Of a DNA stretch of 64,000 nucleotides, positions 63,372 to 64,000 are shown piece by piece (position 1 is the first letter of the stretch; the number at the start of each line of letters is the position of its first letter). The translations under genes were made by a program, and so were the position numbers. The notes below the pieces were generated by a model. The model ran no database searches and was not told the origin of the DNA. It was given only the letters and a program-made list of their open reading frames with translations. The stretch lies in contig NZ_CP097800.1 in assembly GCF_000612545.2 (NCBI RefSeq), forward strand, positions 5,034,501 through 5,098,500, in the 5' to 3' direction. Source of the DNA: Streptomyces sp. PCS3-D2. Its GTDB lineage: Bacteria > Actinomycetota > Actinomycetes > Streptomycetales > Streptomycetaceae.

Positions 63372-64000
63372 GTGACCAGTCGGGACCCTGACAGCCGCAC
63401 CGCAGCCGTGGACCCGCTCGGTCCGCTGCGCGACCCGGAGGACCCGGGCTGCGACGTCTTCCTGACCGGTACGGTCTTCCTCGACATCATCTTCACCGGC
63501 CTGGACTCGGCACCGGTCCGCGGTACGGAGTCCTGGGCGCGCGGCATGGGTTCGAGTCCCGGCGGCGTCGCCAACATGGCCACCGCCCTGGCCCGGCTGG
63601 GTCTGCGCACCTCGCTGGCCGCTGCCTTCGGCGACGACCACTACGGGGAGTACTGCTGGGACGCCCTGGAACAGGGCGAGGGCATCGACCTGTCCATGTC
63701 CCGGACCGTCCCCGGCTGGCACAGCCCCGTCACGGTCTCGATGGCCTACGAGGGCGAGCGCACGATGGTCTCGCACGGCCACGAGGCCCCGCCGCCGGCC
63801 GGCTCCGGGCCCTTCCCGCAGTGCCCGCCGAGAGCCCGCGCCGCCGTGGCATCCCTGGGGCCCGGCCGCGGCGAGGAGTGGATCGGCGAGGCGGCCCGGC
63901 GCGGTTCGCGGGTCTTCGCGGACGTGGGCTGGGACGAGAGCGGGCGGTGGGACCTGGGGGCCCTGGCCGACCTGGAGCACTGCGAGGCCTTCCTGCCGAA
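63372..64000 (+). CDS. PfkB-type carbohydrate kinase, 3' end outside window
   Basis: The frame is open from GTG 63372 to the window edge (209 codons seen). GGGGAG lies about 7 nt upstream. Residues 30-90 show the ribokinase/PfkB start: DVFLTGTVFLDIIFTGLD, then SSPGGVANMATALARLGLRT, the first PfkB signature, and AAFGDDHYGEYC. The catalytic second signature (DTxGAGD-like) would lie beyond the edge. The substrate is probably a sugar or nucleoside but cannot be told from this part. Confidence 0.88.
   Translation, partial: MTSRDPDSRTAAVDPLGPLRDPEDPGCDVFLTGTVFLDIIFTGLDSAPVRGTESWARGMGSSPGGVANMATALARLGLRTSLAAAFGDDHYGEYCWDALEQGEGIDLSMSRTVPGWHSPVTVSMAYEGERTMVSHGHEAPPPAGSGPFPQCPPRARAAVASLGPGRGEEWIGEAARRGSRVFADVGWDESGRWDLGALADLEHCEAFLP

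Overview
This window is chromosomal DNA from a Streptomyces or very close relative. The evidence is the very high GC content, near-total G/C at third codon positions, frequent GTG starts, many start codons 6-8 nt downstream of a TANNNT box (leaderless type), and a gene order typical of the Streptomyces core chromosome: folC-ndk-mreBCD-PBP2-rodA, then rne-rplU-rpmA-obgE, proBA, nadD-rsfS, leuS, comEA-comEC, holA-rpsT-lepA and hrcA-dnaJ. I see no transposase, integrase, prophage gene, CRISPR array or rRNA. Assignments rest on reading the sequence and on recall of protein families; no database search was run.

Layout. 1-9.5 kb: end of folC, a DUF4233 membrane protein, ndk, then the elongation/spore-wall cluster mreB, mreC, mreD, a class B PBP and rodA, and a CYTH/CHAD phosphate-binding protein. 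9.5-17 kb: a TIGR03960 radical SAM protein, its DUF2344 companion, and a repeat-rich RNase E/G. 17-19.4 kb: rplU-rpmA with a structured leader, then obgE. 19.4-27.9 kb: a six-gene glycan block (GT2, galE, GT4, a GT2-TagF fusion, a GtrB-like GT2 and a GtrA flippase) between obgE and proB. 27.9-37.8 kb: proB, a hypothetical, proA, two related single-pass membrane proteins, an M48 protease, a 55-aa membrane protein, nadD, a degenerate LCP/LytR_C protein, rsfS and a histidine phosphatase that must start at CTG. 37.9-41.7 kb: two identical tRNA-Ala(GGC) genes flanking a small four-Cys protein, then leuS behind a leucine-codon leader peptide and a terminator (an attenuator). 41.8-49.6 kb: a coiled-coil membrane protein, DegV, comEA, comEC, YceI, an RraB-like protein and holA. 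49.8-57.5 kb: rpsT, lepA, a long-chain acyl-CoA ligase, hemW, a DUF3097 protein and an MBL hydrolase. 57.6-64 kb: CIRCE-hrcA-dnaJ, nitronate monooxygenase-rsmE, HIT protein, RNase Z, and the 5' part of a PfkB-type sugar kinase cut by the window edge.

Most genes are housekeeping: translation, ribosome maturation, cell-wall elongation, proline synthesis, RNA decay and heat shock. The parts most worth a second look are the leuS attenuator, the CTG starts, the comEC reading frame that runs 548 nt into yceI, and the cell-envelope genes between obgE and rsfS. The last group combines glycopolymer-type glycosyltransferases, a lipid-linked sugar system (GtrB/GtrA), paired membrane proteins sharing a VVFDEDFVR motif, and an LCP-like protein lacking the usual arginine signature. 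Being close to mreBCD, these may form one envelope (possibly spore-wall) glycopolymer module; that link is inference.
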